From contig OX637632.1 of the NCBI GenBank assembly GCA_951802195.1, positions 744,001 to 808,000 on the forward strand: a DNA stretch of 64,000 nucleotides, in the 5' to 3' direction. This DNA comes from Tausonia pullulans (taxonomy: Eukaryota; Basidiomycota; Tremellomycetes; Cystofilobasidiales; Mrakiaceae). The notes beneath the pieces are model-generated. The model worked only from the letters and a program-made list of their open reading frames with translations, ran no database searches and had not been told where the DNA came from. Positions 1-9,790 of the stretch are shown one piece after another (position 1 is the stretch's first letter; each line of letters begins with the position of its first letter). A program made the position numbers and the translations under genes.

Positions 1-2
1 TC

Positions 3-844
3 TTCTCCCGCATCACCCTCGCCGGCCCAGTCCCCTACGCGACGCTCATCCCCGACGTTATGGACCCGGACCAGCGCCGGCTGTACTTTGACGCGCTCAT
101 CTGGCTCCTGAGGGAGGATCTGCTCATTGAGGCGCCGTTGAGAGTTAGGGTGTTTGCGAGAAGGGAGATCAAGCTTGAGGCAAAGAGGATCGAGGTTGCG
201 AGCATGCAGGTGAGGGCGCTGGAGAAGAAGATGCAGCGAGAGGCCACCGTCAGCGTTGTGGAGCGTAGCGGGTCCGTCGTTGGCGGTGGAAGCAAGACGG
301 CGACGTTCGAAGACGTCTTTGCGCAAGATTACAGTGAGGACGAGGAGGCAATCGAGGATGAAGACGAGGAAGACGAGGGCATCGAGGACGTCGACTGGAT
401 GGGGGAGGAGTCACTCATCAACAATCCGGCGCAATGCAAGGGCATCGTGAGTTGGCTCGATCCGCAGACCGTTCAGTCTGGCACCGCTGACCCCTCCTCC
501 TCTTCTCATCGCACACAGGAACTAGCATGGATCAACGCCATGTGCCTGGACAAGAGCGAAGAGGACAAAGCCCTGTTCATGAGGTCCGTTGCCCGCCCGG
601 GCCCTCGAGCTGTAGTTACTGATCAAAGTGTGACCTCCAGGCTCTTCAAGTACTTCGACGGGAAAACCACGATTCATGAGATGCAGTACCGAGAACAGCG
701 TTCGCGCAAGGAAATCACTCGCGTGCTGAAGAAGTTTGAGCAGGATGTGAGCTGGCCTGTCTTCTTCTTTCTACTTTGTTGTCATCTTCTAACGCTCCCT
801 CTTTCGTCTCTCCCGCACAGCTAATTGTAACTATTCACCCTTGA
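3..844 (+). CDS. NPR3: Nitrogen permease regulator 3 (NPR3/NPRL3), 3' part
   Basis: This is the C-terminal part of a gene that starts before the window; the frame is open from base 3. Exons are 3-446, 519-583, 641-746 and 821-844, with GT-AG introns of 72, 57 and 74 bp. The last exon codes only LIVTIHP and a stop. An acidic stretch (about 335-395) is followed by YFDGKTTIHEMQYREQ and EITRVLKKFEQDLIVTIHP, which match the C-terminal end of fungal Npr3. In the family, Npr3 pairs with Npr2 in SEACIT/GATOR1, which inhibits TORC1 at the vacuole when amino acids are short. The gene converges on the NUDCD1-like gene with only 33 bp between stop codons. The identification rests on the C-terminal motif alone, because the longin-like N-terminus is outside the window. 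Confidence 0.8.
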
Positions 845-877
845 TCGATGTATTCCTGAATGGCTGCACATACCCGA

Positions 878-3046
878 TCACAGCAGCCCGCGCATAAGGA
901 CGAGCCCCCTCTCGCAAAGCGCCACGAGCACCTTCTCCTTCTTCTCCTCACCCTCCTCCTCCGACTCTACCACCACCCCCTTCACGCCCAGCAAAGCCCC
1001 TTGCTCGTCCCCACCGCCAAGCTTGACAACCCTGCTTGGGGCGGTCGTTCTGCCCTCTGCATCCCAGTAGACGAAGACGTCGCCCTCGGCTCCGGAGGTC
1101 GTCGGTGAGGAGAAGGCGAGGACGCAAGTGGCAGTGTGAAGAGTGTATTTGAGGGCACGCTTGGAAGCGAGGACATATGAGAGGGCGGGGAAAGTCTTGG
1201 TGTGGGTAAAAGTGAGTGGTTCAGTGGCCGCACTGGAACTGGGAGGGTGGAAAACAAGGGCATCGAGCTGGAGGGGTGAAGAGTCAGCTCTGACGGACCA
1301 AGATGTTTCTAAGGCGAGACGGCAAAGGGACTCACCGAGTGTTTGAGAAGAATGTCCGACGAAGGGTCCTGTCCGTTGTTGCCCGCCCACTTCAGGCTTG
1401 ATCCCAGCCAGACCTCCTTGCCCTGCCCACCCTCCACTTTGACCGTCTCCGCCTGCAACACCCCGCTGCCCTCTGCTCCACCAGTCGCCAAGACCGCCGA
1501 GAACCTCACGTCCCTCCCAACGCGAGTCTCGTCCTCCATTCCAGCCGCTTCCTCAACACCTGCCATCTCATCGCCCTCCCTCTCATCAAGTTCGTCAATC
1601 TCATCCTTCAGCGAATGCCCAAGCCCCCTTAACTGCGTCACAGGCTCGAGAACCTCCCCATTCTCATCGACGTCCATCTCGCGCGTGAACTTATCGAGCG
1701 AAGCCGTGATGGATGCGAGCTTCTCCGCGTCGAGCGTCTCGGGCACGTCCTCGTACTGCCCTGCCGCCTCGGCCTCAGCAGTGGAATGCGCGTCCGAAGG
1801 CCGACGGAATAGGCTTGGCCAGCGCGTCGAAGCGTTGGCTTTCTCAAGCTCGAACGTCAGTGCTCCCGAGGGAGGGTCGTACGTCCAGACGGAGTCGGAC
1901 ACCCGAATGGCGTCCCACCATGTGCGGCGGGCATCCGAGGGACCGAAGCCAACGACGTGCGAGTGGTGTTCGCCCGCGAGAAAGATGGAGATCGAGGAGG
2001 TCGTAAGGGTCGGAATAACCTCCGTGCGGGCGGTCCCGGGGGGGAGCTGAAAGTTGAGGGTGATGGACGTCGAAGTCTGCGTCCAAGAGTGCGGCGATTG
2101 AGAGAGATAGACAGGTGCAGAGGGAGGCGCTGCCGAAGTAGCAGTTGAAGCGGCCGACTCTTGATTCTCCAAGGAGGCGGTTGATGACGAGCTCGGTCGG
2201 AACTCGCTCGCAGATGCTAGGACGAATCGCGCGCCGTCAAAGTGGGTATAGAGCGGGAGGTCGTCTGCCTCGAGCGACCACTGAACGTCGAGCGCGCGAG
2301 TCACCTTGTCCTCGCCCTCGAATGCCTCCCGCCAGTTGTCACCAAACGAGACGAGGGAGACCTCAAACCCGGCTTCCTTGCCCCAGAGACCAGTCATCCC
2401 GTCCTGTTTCCGACGGACAGTTGAAACGAGTGCTTGGCGCTCGCCGCCGACCCACTCGACGCGGAAAGGACGGAGCTCGCCCGTCGACTCGTCCACAAGC
2501 TCATAGGCAGGGCCGAGGCGCGCCGAGAGGGAGGAGGCCGAGGGTGTGATGCTGAGGGGGTAGAGGCGGCCGGTGCCGTCCGAAGCAAGGTAGGTTGTCG
2601 GCGAAAGCGCGTGGAGGGACGGGTACTCGGCCGGCGGGGCTGAGGCGGCCGAGACGCTCTCGGGGAGAGAGCACAGCTTGCTGTAGATGGGAGCGAAGTC
2701 CTGGCGGGAGAGATGGAGGAAAGTCAGCTCTGGCGGCATGTCGACAGGTCGAGACGTCGATGGACACGACTCTGACGTTTGCTCTCACCTTGCCGATCTT
2801 GGCCGCCCAGATGGACCCTCCCGCGTCGAGCCATCCAAGCCAGCCTCCCCAACCGAGGGCGAGGTGATCATGCCTGACGCGGCTTTGCATCTCGCGCACG
2901 CTGAGGAGCGTCTTGCTGTGGACCCTTGCCTCGGTGACGGGCTCACCCGGGAACGGGTGGAAGACTCCACGAGGCGGAGGCGAGGAAGAGGCCGTCTTGT
3001 ATGACTCGAAGGCAACGTTGGAGCGGGTGCGGTCGCGCGGGAACAT
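878..3046 (-). CDS. NudC domain-containing protein 1 (NUDCD1/CML66-like)
   Basis: Exons on the minus strand are 3046-2789, 2727-1336 and 1267-878, all joining at phase 0, for about 679 residues. The human family member has about 583. A CS/p23-like domain lies at about residues 290-390: the segment begins PHSWTQTSTSITLNFQLPP and ends in WTYDPPSGALTFELEKA, the usual NUDCD1 pattern. It is flanked by beta-rich segments consistent with the propeller-like remainder of the family. CS-domain proteins act as Hsp90 co-chaperones or adaptors; NUDCD1 binds the splicing and mRNA factor DHX15 in animals. The function here is inferred from family. Serine-rich and acidic linkers sit between the domains. The gene is head-to-head with the Cdt2 gene. 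Confidence 0.75.
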
Positions 3047-3480
3047 GGTGGTGGTGATGGGGTGAAAGGTGAGATACAGTTGCAAGAGAGACGAAGGACG
3101 ACGTCAGAGGACCCCGTCGAGAATCCAGGGTGAGGCCAGTCGTCAGGCGGGGATGCATTCTTTTCTAATCTTCCCCGATGACAGTAAACAACCAAGGCAT
3201 CTAATACAAATATGTTTCTGGTCTCCTTGGCGAGGCAGAGGAGGAAGGCGGCCTGTCTGCCTGGTTGGCAAGGAAGACCAGAGCCGCCGACGTCGACGCG
3301 TTTGGATCTCAAGTCGAGAGACGCGCGTCGCTCCTCGACCCTCCCAGCGACCATCCCCCCCACCCCCCCACCCCCTCCGTTCTCTCTCTCGCTCCCCCCT
3401 TCTTCTGACTCGTAGCGGAGTCCCCTATCAGCGTCTCCACCCTCTCCTTCCTACATACCCTCTTCACCCTGTACACTGCG
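3047..3480. promoter_or_regulatory. Divergent intergenic region, NUDCD1-like / cdt2
   Basis: A 434-bp region separates two start codons that point away from each other. It must hold both promoters and 5' leaders. A C/T-rich tract at about 3355-3410 lies just before the cdt2 start, as is common in fungal 5' leaders. I see no convincing gene or repeat. Confidence 0.45.
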
Positions 3481-5984
3481 ATGTCCTCTTCCTCTCCCGC
3501 CCGCTCCCCCCTCGCCCCCTTGGTCAACCGGCGGTTCGCCCACCCGGACGCGCCTCCGCCTGCCCTCGCCTTCGACTGCGAGATCCCCTCCTCAAGCCCG
3601 ACGAGCGTCCTCCTTACGCCAACCAAGCCCTCCTCCTCCTCCCACCCCCTCCTGGCTGGCTCGTCCCCCTCACACCTCTCCCGCGGCCACGGCAGCAGCG
3701 GCCGAAAGCGCTGCCGTCTCGCCTTCGTCGATGAGGAGCCCGCCGCTGCGTTCCACGACTCGGACGACGACGATGACGACCACGCTGCCAGCCCCATGGA
3801 CATCGATCTCGACAACGAGCGTAGTCCAGCCCGCGACATCCGCGAGGCCCTCGTAAGGGCAGCTCGAGCAGCGGCCGCTCTACCTCCTCCACCGAGCCCT
3901 CTGTCGGCCATCGGATGCGCTCCCCCTCAGCCCAGCCGGCCGAATCGAGGCAATCTCGGTCGTGAGCTGAGCTTCATGGGTCTCCTTGACGGCCGAAGTC
4001 GCAGCTGCCCTGGCTCAAGGATGCGACGGAACGAGAGGACGCTGGGTACCTCTGGCCTGGCTTCCCAGAGTGAGTGGCCAGCCTCCGTTGGGCAGTGGAG
4101 TGGATAGACGGTTGGCTGACCAGTCGCCTCGCTCACGGTCACCATTGGCAGTCTCCACCGTCGACTACTACCTCTCCAATTTTGTCTCGTCCCACTCGGA
4201 CGACGTCTTCCGCATGCCGTCTTACTTTGGACGCGACTTTGCCCCACCCATCGTCTGCGCCTTTTCAAACGGTCGGTCCCAGCGTGGGCTCGCGAGAACG
4301 CGCGATGCGGTGGTTGATCCTCTCTTCTTTCTATGGTGCAGGCGCTAAGCGGGGAACGAGCTCCATGATCGCCGTGGGAAGCGAAGAGGGCGGATTGGAA
4401 TTCATTGATGCCAGCCAGACGGCCCAGTGGGATCGAGGTCGGTCTCGCGCCTTCTCCTTCGTCACATTGCGCCACATCGTACTCATTGACGTGTCGGAAC
4501 CCTTGTCTTGTCGTCAGAGCACCAGCGGGTGTCCTTCCGTGCGCACGAGAACTTCATCTTTGACCTCAACTGGTCGCCGGACGACTCGCGCATTGTTTGT
4601 CCCCCTTTCCCCGCTGCCACGTCTTCTTAGTCGGACGATTGACACCCGCCCGTCTCAGGTGACCGCCTCCGGGGCCCAGGTCAGCGGCGTCTTTGACGTA
4701 GAGACCCAGCAGCTCGTGGCTTCCCTCGTCGGACACACGAGCAGTGTCAAGACGGCTCTTTTTGACACGTCCAACCCCGGTGAGTAGTGAGCATGACCGG
4801 TTCTTGCAATTTGACAGGGTGGCTGAACAGCGTTTTCTCTTGCAGCCGTCCTCGCGAGTGCTAGTCGCGATGGCCACATTCACGTCTACGACCTCCGAGA
4901 TCGATCCACGGGAAGCGGGTTTGAGAAGTCCAAGCGTCGCGGTGGGCGATCTGTTGGTGGCGAAGGTGCGTTGATCCTCGTCTTGCTTCTCGTCGTCTTC
5001 AGCGGGCTGAAATTCTTGTTCCCTCTCAGGCGCCAAGGGCCGTGACCATGAGCCTGTGAACGTCATACGCCATGCCCACGGCGAGAAGGGTCTCAAGCGG
5101 AAGCCGTCGCCTGCTGCCGTTCGTGTGCTGTTTCGATCCCCTTCCCCTGCCCAATTGTTTACCTTGCGTCTCGACATCAGAGAACCGCGACTCGATCCCC
5201 GACTTCTCTCGTCTACCTGCCCCAGCGGGAACATATGCTGGCCTCCGCCGGATCGGGCGACGGCGTCATCAAGCTCTGGGATCTGCGCACGCATGGTTCC
5301 TACTCCAATAAGGCCGCCTTCCCCGCCCTCGCTGTCTCGGAATCCCCCGACAACACCACCTTTGCCTCGTCGTCGTCCTCCCCCTTCATTTCTTCTTCTT
5401 CCCCCTTCCCTACCCAGCCCAAGCGCCGCCCGCATGGCATCGCCGCACTCGCACTCTCGCCCACCGGCGATGTCCTCTACGCGCTCACCACCGACGCCCG
5501 CATCCACACCCACTCCCCTCTCGATATCTCGCAGTCCCAGCAGTCACTCCCCCCATCCTCCATCTTTGCCAAGCAGCCTGTCTCCACCCCGACATATGGC
5601 CACTCCGATCTCCGAACGTCTTTCTACTCGCGTCTCGCCGTCTCCCCTTGCGGCCGATATCTGGCCTCCGGGTCCGCACGCGGTGGAGGTGTCCACCTCT
5701 GGGAGATCGGAGGTCCTCTGCTCGGTGTTAGGCCACAGGACACTCGCGAGAGGCAGGGAATCGTCCTTCGTACTGCCTCGGAGGAGACGGCCGGCGTTGA
5801 GGCGGTGGAGCAGGAGATTGGGTGTGTCGATTGGGGGATGGAAGGACTCGTGACATGCTCAGATGATCTGAGTGTAAGGATGTGGAAGAGTAGGCCGGAG
5901 AAAGCGGCTTGGCTGAGGGAAGATCGAGAGGCGGCGAGGTGGAACCTGGCGGGAAGAGCTCTGGACAAGGCGCCGGCTGCGTAG
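3481..5984 (+). CDS. cdt2: Cdt2/DTL-type WD40 substrate receptor of CRL4
   Basis: Eight exons fit by phase: 3481-4069, 4152-4271, 4342-4437, 4518-4594, 4659-4779, 4846-4965, 5030-5124 and 5181-5984, giving 673 residues. The first about 200 residues are Ser/Pro-rich and low in complexity. WD40 blades follow, with FRAHENFIFDLNWSPDDSR, LVGHTSSVKTALFD, ASRDGHIHVYDLRDRS, SAGSGDGVIKLWDLRTHG and a late blade with YGHSDLRTSFYSRLAVSP. The order and the long insert after the fourth blade match Cdt2/DTL. Two xDxR motifs (YDLRDR, WDLRTH) are of the kind that bind DDB1. In the family this protein carries PCNA-bound substrates such as Cdt1 and the ribonucleotide reductase inhibitor Spd1 to CRL4 in S phase. 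Other WD40 proteins are possible but fit less well. Confidence 0.8.
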
Positions 5985-6616
5985 CTGGAATAGAAGGTCT
6001 GGGACCTTCGCCTGCAGCTGTACATTATCTTTTTTCTTTCTCATTCTCTCGCGTGCCACCCCCACCCCCCCCCCCCCCCTTCCCCCTTCTCCTTCCCATT
6101 ACTCTTCCGTAGCATCTTCGCATTTGCATCTTGTCTTATGTTCCTCGTCTCCTACGTTCACGAGGCGCTCGACGTTTTATACTCAGTGTTATCCATCCCC
6201 TCTCGCGCCACCTTCTCCTTATTTCCCCGCCCCCATTGTCCCAGGTTACCTCATCCATTCATGACTCCTTCTTCATGTTCCAGGAGCCGGGAACTTTCAT
6301 TGTCTGACTCGTCCTCACAGCCAGGTTTCACCGCCCCGTCATCTCCACTGGGCTTTGAGATTGTCTCCGCATGACACATCCGCTCTTCTCTCCAGGGTTT
6401 TCAAAGCCAACAAGGCATACTGGACCGGTCGCTGAACAAGTATCGAAGCGGATGATCTCATCCTTCTCAGTCATTCGCCGAAGCCAGCCAACATCGAGTC
6501 TTGTTCCTTCCTTCTGTCCTGACTTCGTCGACAGACGCTGCCATTCGGTCTCTCGGTCTGGCGGAACTGCCAACCTTGCAGGCACAGTTACTCTCACAAA
6601 CATAGAAAACCTCAAG
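5985..6616. other. Intergenic, no gene seen; 15-base C run
   Basis: This holds the 3' flank of cdt2 and the promoter of the small downstream gene. An uninterrupted run of 15 C lies at 6065-6079 inside a C/T-rich stretch (6035-6100). Short open frames here have no recognisable content. Confidence 0.5.
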
Positions 6617-6908
6617 ATGGTCATGACACGCAGGGTCCGAAAAACATATCGAGGTTTGGTCTTTCCTCAGGAACTTGCTCGGGGCTTGCCTTTCCTCAGT
6701 CACCATCAACATGTACGACAACCTCATGTCCCCCTGGCAGTCGACCCTCGTCAGCTTCGTCGCCCTCGTCTTCGCCGTCGTCCTCTGGGTTTTTATATTC
6801 TATGGTGCCGACCTCCGCAAGCGGGCCGTCCATCATCGTCTTGCACGAGCTCCTCGAGGGCGACATCCTCCACAGCCAGCCGAGCAAGCCCAGCCCGTAA
6901 AGACTTAG
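6617..6908 (+). CDS. Small one-TM protein, possibly SPT small subunit (ssSPT-like)
   Basis: Two exons, 6617-6653 and 6700-6908, join across a 46-bp GT-AG intron to code 81 residues. The product begins MVMTRRVRKTYRVTINMYDN, continues LMSPWQST, then has one hydrophobic segment of about 20 residues ending in FIFYGADLRKR and a polar tail. A short basic N-terminus, an aromatic residue before a PW pair, and one following TM segment resemble the small activating subunits of serine palmitoyltransferase (the ssSPT family, typically with ..YMLxPWE..). Those subunits sit in the ER membrane and raise sphingoid-base synthesis. The PWQ instead of PWE and the long tail make this tentative. The start could also be the second Met (6623). 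The alternative is an unrelated small membrane protein. Confidence 0.35.
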
Positions 6909-7105
6909 AAAAGCTCTTGATTTCCCGTTTCTCCGCCTCTACCCAACTGCATATCATCTGTCGGGTAGACTGTAAATTTCTCTGAAATAACGAGCGCTCA
7001 TCCGGTAGAGACTCAACACTGTAATGTCACCCTCAAATCCGTCATATGCACGCTCTTTGCTGTCTGTCTATCAAATATAAAAGCATGTTTCAAGAAACAT
7101 CTTGA

Positions 7106-9604
7106 TCATTCCTCCTCCTCCTCCTCCTCACCTTCCTCCTCGCTCTCCTCCTCTAGCTCTCCCTCGCTACCCTCCTCCTCCTCGCTATCGTTCACCCCAC
7201 CCCACTCCTCCTCCTCCTCACTGTCCTCCCCTTCACTGTCCTCCTCATCTCCAACCTCCGCGGACTTAACCTGTCCATCTCCTTCTGCCATCGTCACACA
7301 CGTCAGGCGCGTGCCTTTCGTGTCAAACTTGCCCCGCGGCTGTAGCTTTGCCATCTCAGTCGACAACGGAGAGGAGGGCAGCTCGTCGAGGTCGTAAAGG
7401 TAAACGAAGCCGTCGGAGGAAATGGTGGAGAGAAGGGGGTAAAGAGGAGAGAGGGATTTGACGCTGAGGGACGGTTCGCGAAATGGAAGGAAAGCGGACG
7501 CATCAGCACGCGGTTCGAAGCAGTGTTAACACAACACGGTGAAACGAGAAAAACTGTGAGACAATGAAAGAAGAGCTGTAGATGCATCTTTATGGAAGTC
7601 GACCGTGGATAAAATAGAGACGGCTCCCTCAAACGTGCGCCTTTTGGTTCGATCTGGCAATGCCGAGACCACACGACAAGCGTGGGGGCTCGGACGACCT
7701 CAACTCCTTCGATGTAGGAAACGGAGAGAGGTTCGCTTTAATTGCGGATGGGAAGGAAGGACTTGGCCGAGACCTGGAAGACTGACGAGACCGAAAGCAA
7801 ACGCTGAGGAGAGGGAGACTAACCGGTTCGTGTGACCCTCGAGCCTGCCGATCTCCCGCCAATCCTCCTGCTCCTTGACTCCAACGTCGCCCATACGACC
7901 ACCGACGCGCTCAAAGACACGGACGTAGCCCTCTTCGCACGCGGCAAGGAGGAGCTCGCGCGTCTGGCCCTCCTCGGTCTTGGAGGGAACCTCAAGGAAG
8001 TGGAAGTCATGGAACCGCTTGGGGTTCTTGAGCGTCGCAGCGGGGGTCATGTCCTTAGAGAAGAGGTCGATCGTCGTCGTCGAGAGAATGGCGAGCGTCT
8101 CGCCGGAGGGGGAGAAGCGCACCAACTCGCCCTCTGTGTCGAAGAGGAAGCCGGCGTGTCAGTACGTACGTCGTCGAGACCCAGGCCCACAGGTTCCCGA
8201 AAGACTTACCCTTGTGAATCTTAGTTGAGCCAGCAGCCTTGCCCCGCATGAGGTCCCACATCCGCATTGTCCGGTCGTGGCCGACAGAAAGGGCGACCTT
8301 GCCCGTGGGATGGACGGCGACTGAGTTGATCCGGCCGGTGTGACCCTTGAACGTACGGAGCATCGTCCAGTCACGGGTGCGGAAGAGGGCGAGAGTGGCG
8401 TCCTCGGACGCGGTGAGGAGATGGGAGGCGGTCGGGAAGAGGAGGGAGGTAATAGAGCCTGAGAGATGCGCGTTCGCGTTCGTTCAATAAGGGGAGGGCG
8501 GAGAGATGGGCGAGGGCAATGTCAGCTTGGTTATCACAAGGAAGTTAGATGATGGAAAGAGAGCCGAGTGAAAGTAAACAAAAGAAAAGGAGAGGAGCTG
8601 TAGATGTATCTTTATGGAAGCTGGCCGTGGGATAAGAGGCCAGCTCCCTCAAACGTACGCCTTTTGAGTTCGATCTGGCAACGCCGGGCATCTTCAAGAG
8701 AAGTGTATACCCAGACGACCTCGACTCCTTAGAGATAGAGCGAAGCGAGGCCGTTTGAGTTGCAGGGAGAAGAGAAGGAAGAGGAAAAGACAGAGTAGAG
8801 AAGGACGCGACGCGCCGAATGGGCTAAGCCCCTCGGCGTGCCATACAACAAAAGGCCCAAAAGATAGCGAGGAACACAAAAAGAGGACTGACCACTGTGT
8901 TGGATTAGACCTCCAACCTCCTTTCGTCGCCGAAGATCCCAGATCTTGACGACCTCGTCTGTGGAACCCGTCGCGAGCCACTTGCCCCCTTCGCTTGCGG
9001 CGACCGCCTTGACGCAAGCCTGATGGGCCGGGAAGATAAAGATCGGCTTGAGGGTATAGTCGCGCTCAGCAACGGGCGTCTCTGATGAGGGGAATGATCC
9101 GGAGAGACCGTAGAGAAGTTTCTCGTAGGAGCCTGTGATGATCTGGAAGGTTTTGGGCGACGGCCGAGGCTGCTTTGACGTCGAGGCAATAGCTGAGGCG
9201 GCGTCACCGGCAGAGGTAGCGTCGCCAGAGAAGGCGAGCTGCTTCTTGCCCTTGCCCTTGGAGGTGGCAATCGGGACGGAGGAAGACGAGGAGGAAGCGG
9301 TGACGGGGGCCGTGGTCGCAGCAGCTTTGTTGGGCTGTTTCTTCTTCTGCGGCTGGCCGATGACCTCGCCGAGCCGCTCAACGGCCTTTCCCTTGCCCTT
9401 GATCGACGTCGAGGGAGCGTCGTCGTACTCGACCTCAACGCGGGCCTTCTTCATTGGCGGCGGGCGGTACTTGAGTTTCTTGGCCGAAAGAGCGGGGCGC
9501 TTGGAGCCGGGAGGGTACGCAGGCTTGGGCGTCGAGCCGGACGCTTTGGGGCCTGAGGACGGCTTGGAGCCGGAGGAGACGGGGGCTTTGCGCTTAGGGG
9601 CCAT
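7106..9604 (-). CDS. MAK11: MAK11/PAK1IP1-type WD40 protein, 60S ribosome assembly
   Basis: Exons on the minus strand are 9604-8893, 8458-8210, 8133-7824 and 7463-7106, for 542 residues (yeast Mak11 has 468). A lysine-rich N-terminus with nuclear-localisation character precedes the WD40 repeats: IITGSYEKLLYGL, FPAHQACVKAVAAS, STDEVVKIWDLRRRKE, LRTFKGHTGRINSVAVHP, VGHDRTMRMWDLMRG, RFSPSGETLAILS and ISSDGFVYLYDLDEL. The C-terminus is a long acidic tail (almost only E, S, D). In the family this nucleolar protein acts in pre-60S assembly with the Rlp24 loading step. Introns 1 (8459-8892, 434 bp) and 3 (7464-7823, 360 bp) are five to seven times longer than intron 2 (76 bp). Each carries one copy of the conserved element listed separately. 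The gene is head-to-head with IPI1. Confidence 0.88.
7573..7711 (-). ncRNA. Putative structured intronic RNA, copy A (MAK11 intron 3)
   Basis: This segment aligns with 8595-8730 in intron 1 of the same gene. Three blocks are nearly identical: 7573-7598 (25 of 26), the block from about 7622 to 7664 (two substitutions and one indel in about 42 bases), and about 7693-7710 (17 of 18). Between them lie two unconserved stretches that each fold as a hairpin on the host-gene sense strand: CCGAG with CTCGG (about 7663-7692), and GGGAGCCG with the segment ending GACTTCC (about 7594-7626, one mismatch within the first eight pairs). Sequence conserved in loops and tails but changed in stems is what selected RNA structure gives. 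A position in the intron of a ribosome-assembly gene suggests a snoRNA-like product. I could not place canonical C/D or H/ACA boxes. Confidence 0.45.
8595..8730 (-). ncRNA. Putative structured intronic RNA, copy B (MAK11 intron 1)
   Basis: This is the counterpart of copy A in the other long intron. On the sense (minus) strand its first hairpin pairs CTGGGTAT with ATGCCCGG (8 pairs, two of them G-U). The second pairs GGGAGCTGGCC with GGCCAGCTTCC (11 pairs, one G-U). Copy A forms the same two hairpins with different bases, so at least two positions covary (A-U with G-C, and C-G with U-A). The G-U pairs work only on the minus strand, so the RNA strand would be that of the host transcript. The tail after hairpin 2 contains CATAAAGATACATCTACAGC, conserved in copy A except one base. 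Confidence 0.45.
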
Positions 9605-9790
9605 GGCTTGGTAGTATTGGGTCGGCGAAGAATTGAAGTAGTGATGGTTGGAAGCTGTCCTCGCCTCTCTTTCCAGATCCTCCTCTTCGATTTTCGAGAG
9701 GCTGGGCCGTGCGCGTAGCGACCCCTCGCCTGTCCTCCTTCTCCAGGAAGGCCGCTCCCAACCTCCACACCGGGCCCAGCAGCGACAGCT
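9605..9790. promoter_or_regulatory. Bidirectional promoter MAK11 / IPI1
   Basis: Only 186 bp lie between the start codons of two divergent 60S ribosome-biogenesis genes, so their core promoters must overlap or abut. This supports co-regulation as part of a ribosome-biogenesis regulon. I could not identify a specific motif by eye. Confidence 0.6.

Noticed and set aside
1343-2050. 235-codon plus-strand frame opposite the NUDCD1-like gene
   Set aside because: Ser/Pro-rich shadow of the CS-domain exon; the minus strand has the family motifs.
7641-7652. GGTTCGATCTGG on the plus strand resembles a Pol III B box, suggesting a tRNA-derived SINE for the MAK11 intron repeats
   Set aside because: No matching A box or cloverleaf was found, the second copy reads GAGTTCGATCT, and the G-U pairs and covariation favour the opposite strand. 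It remains an alternative, not the preferred reading.
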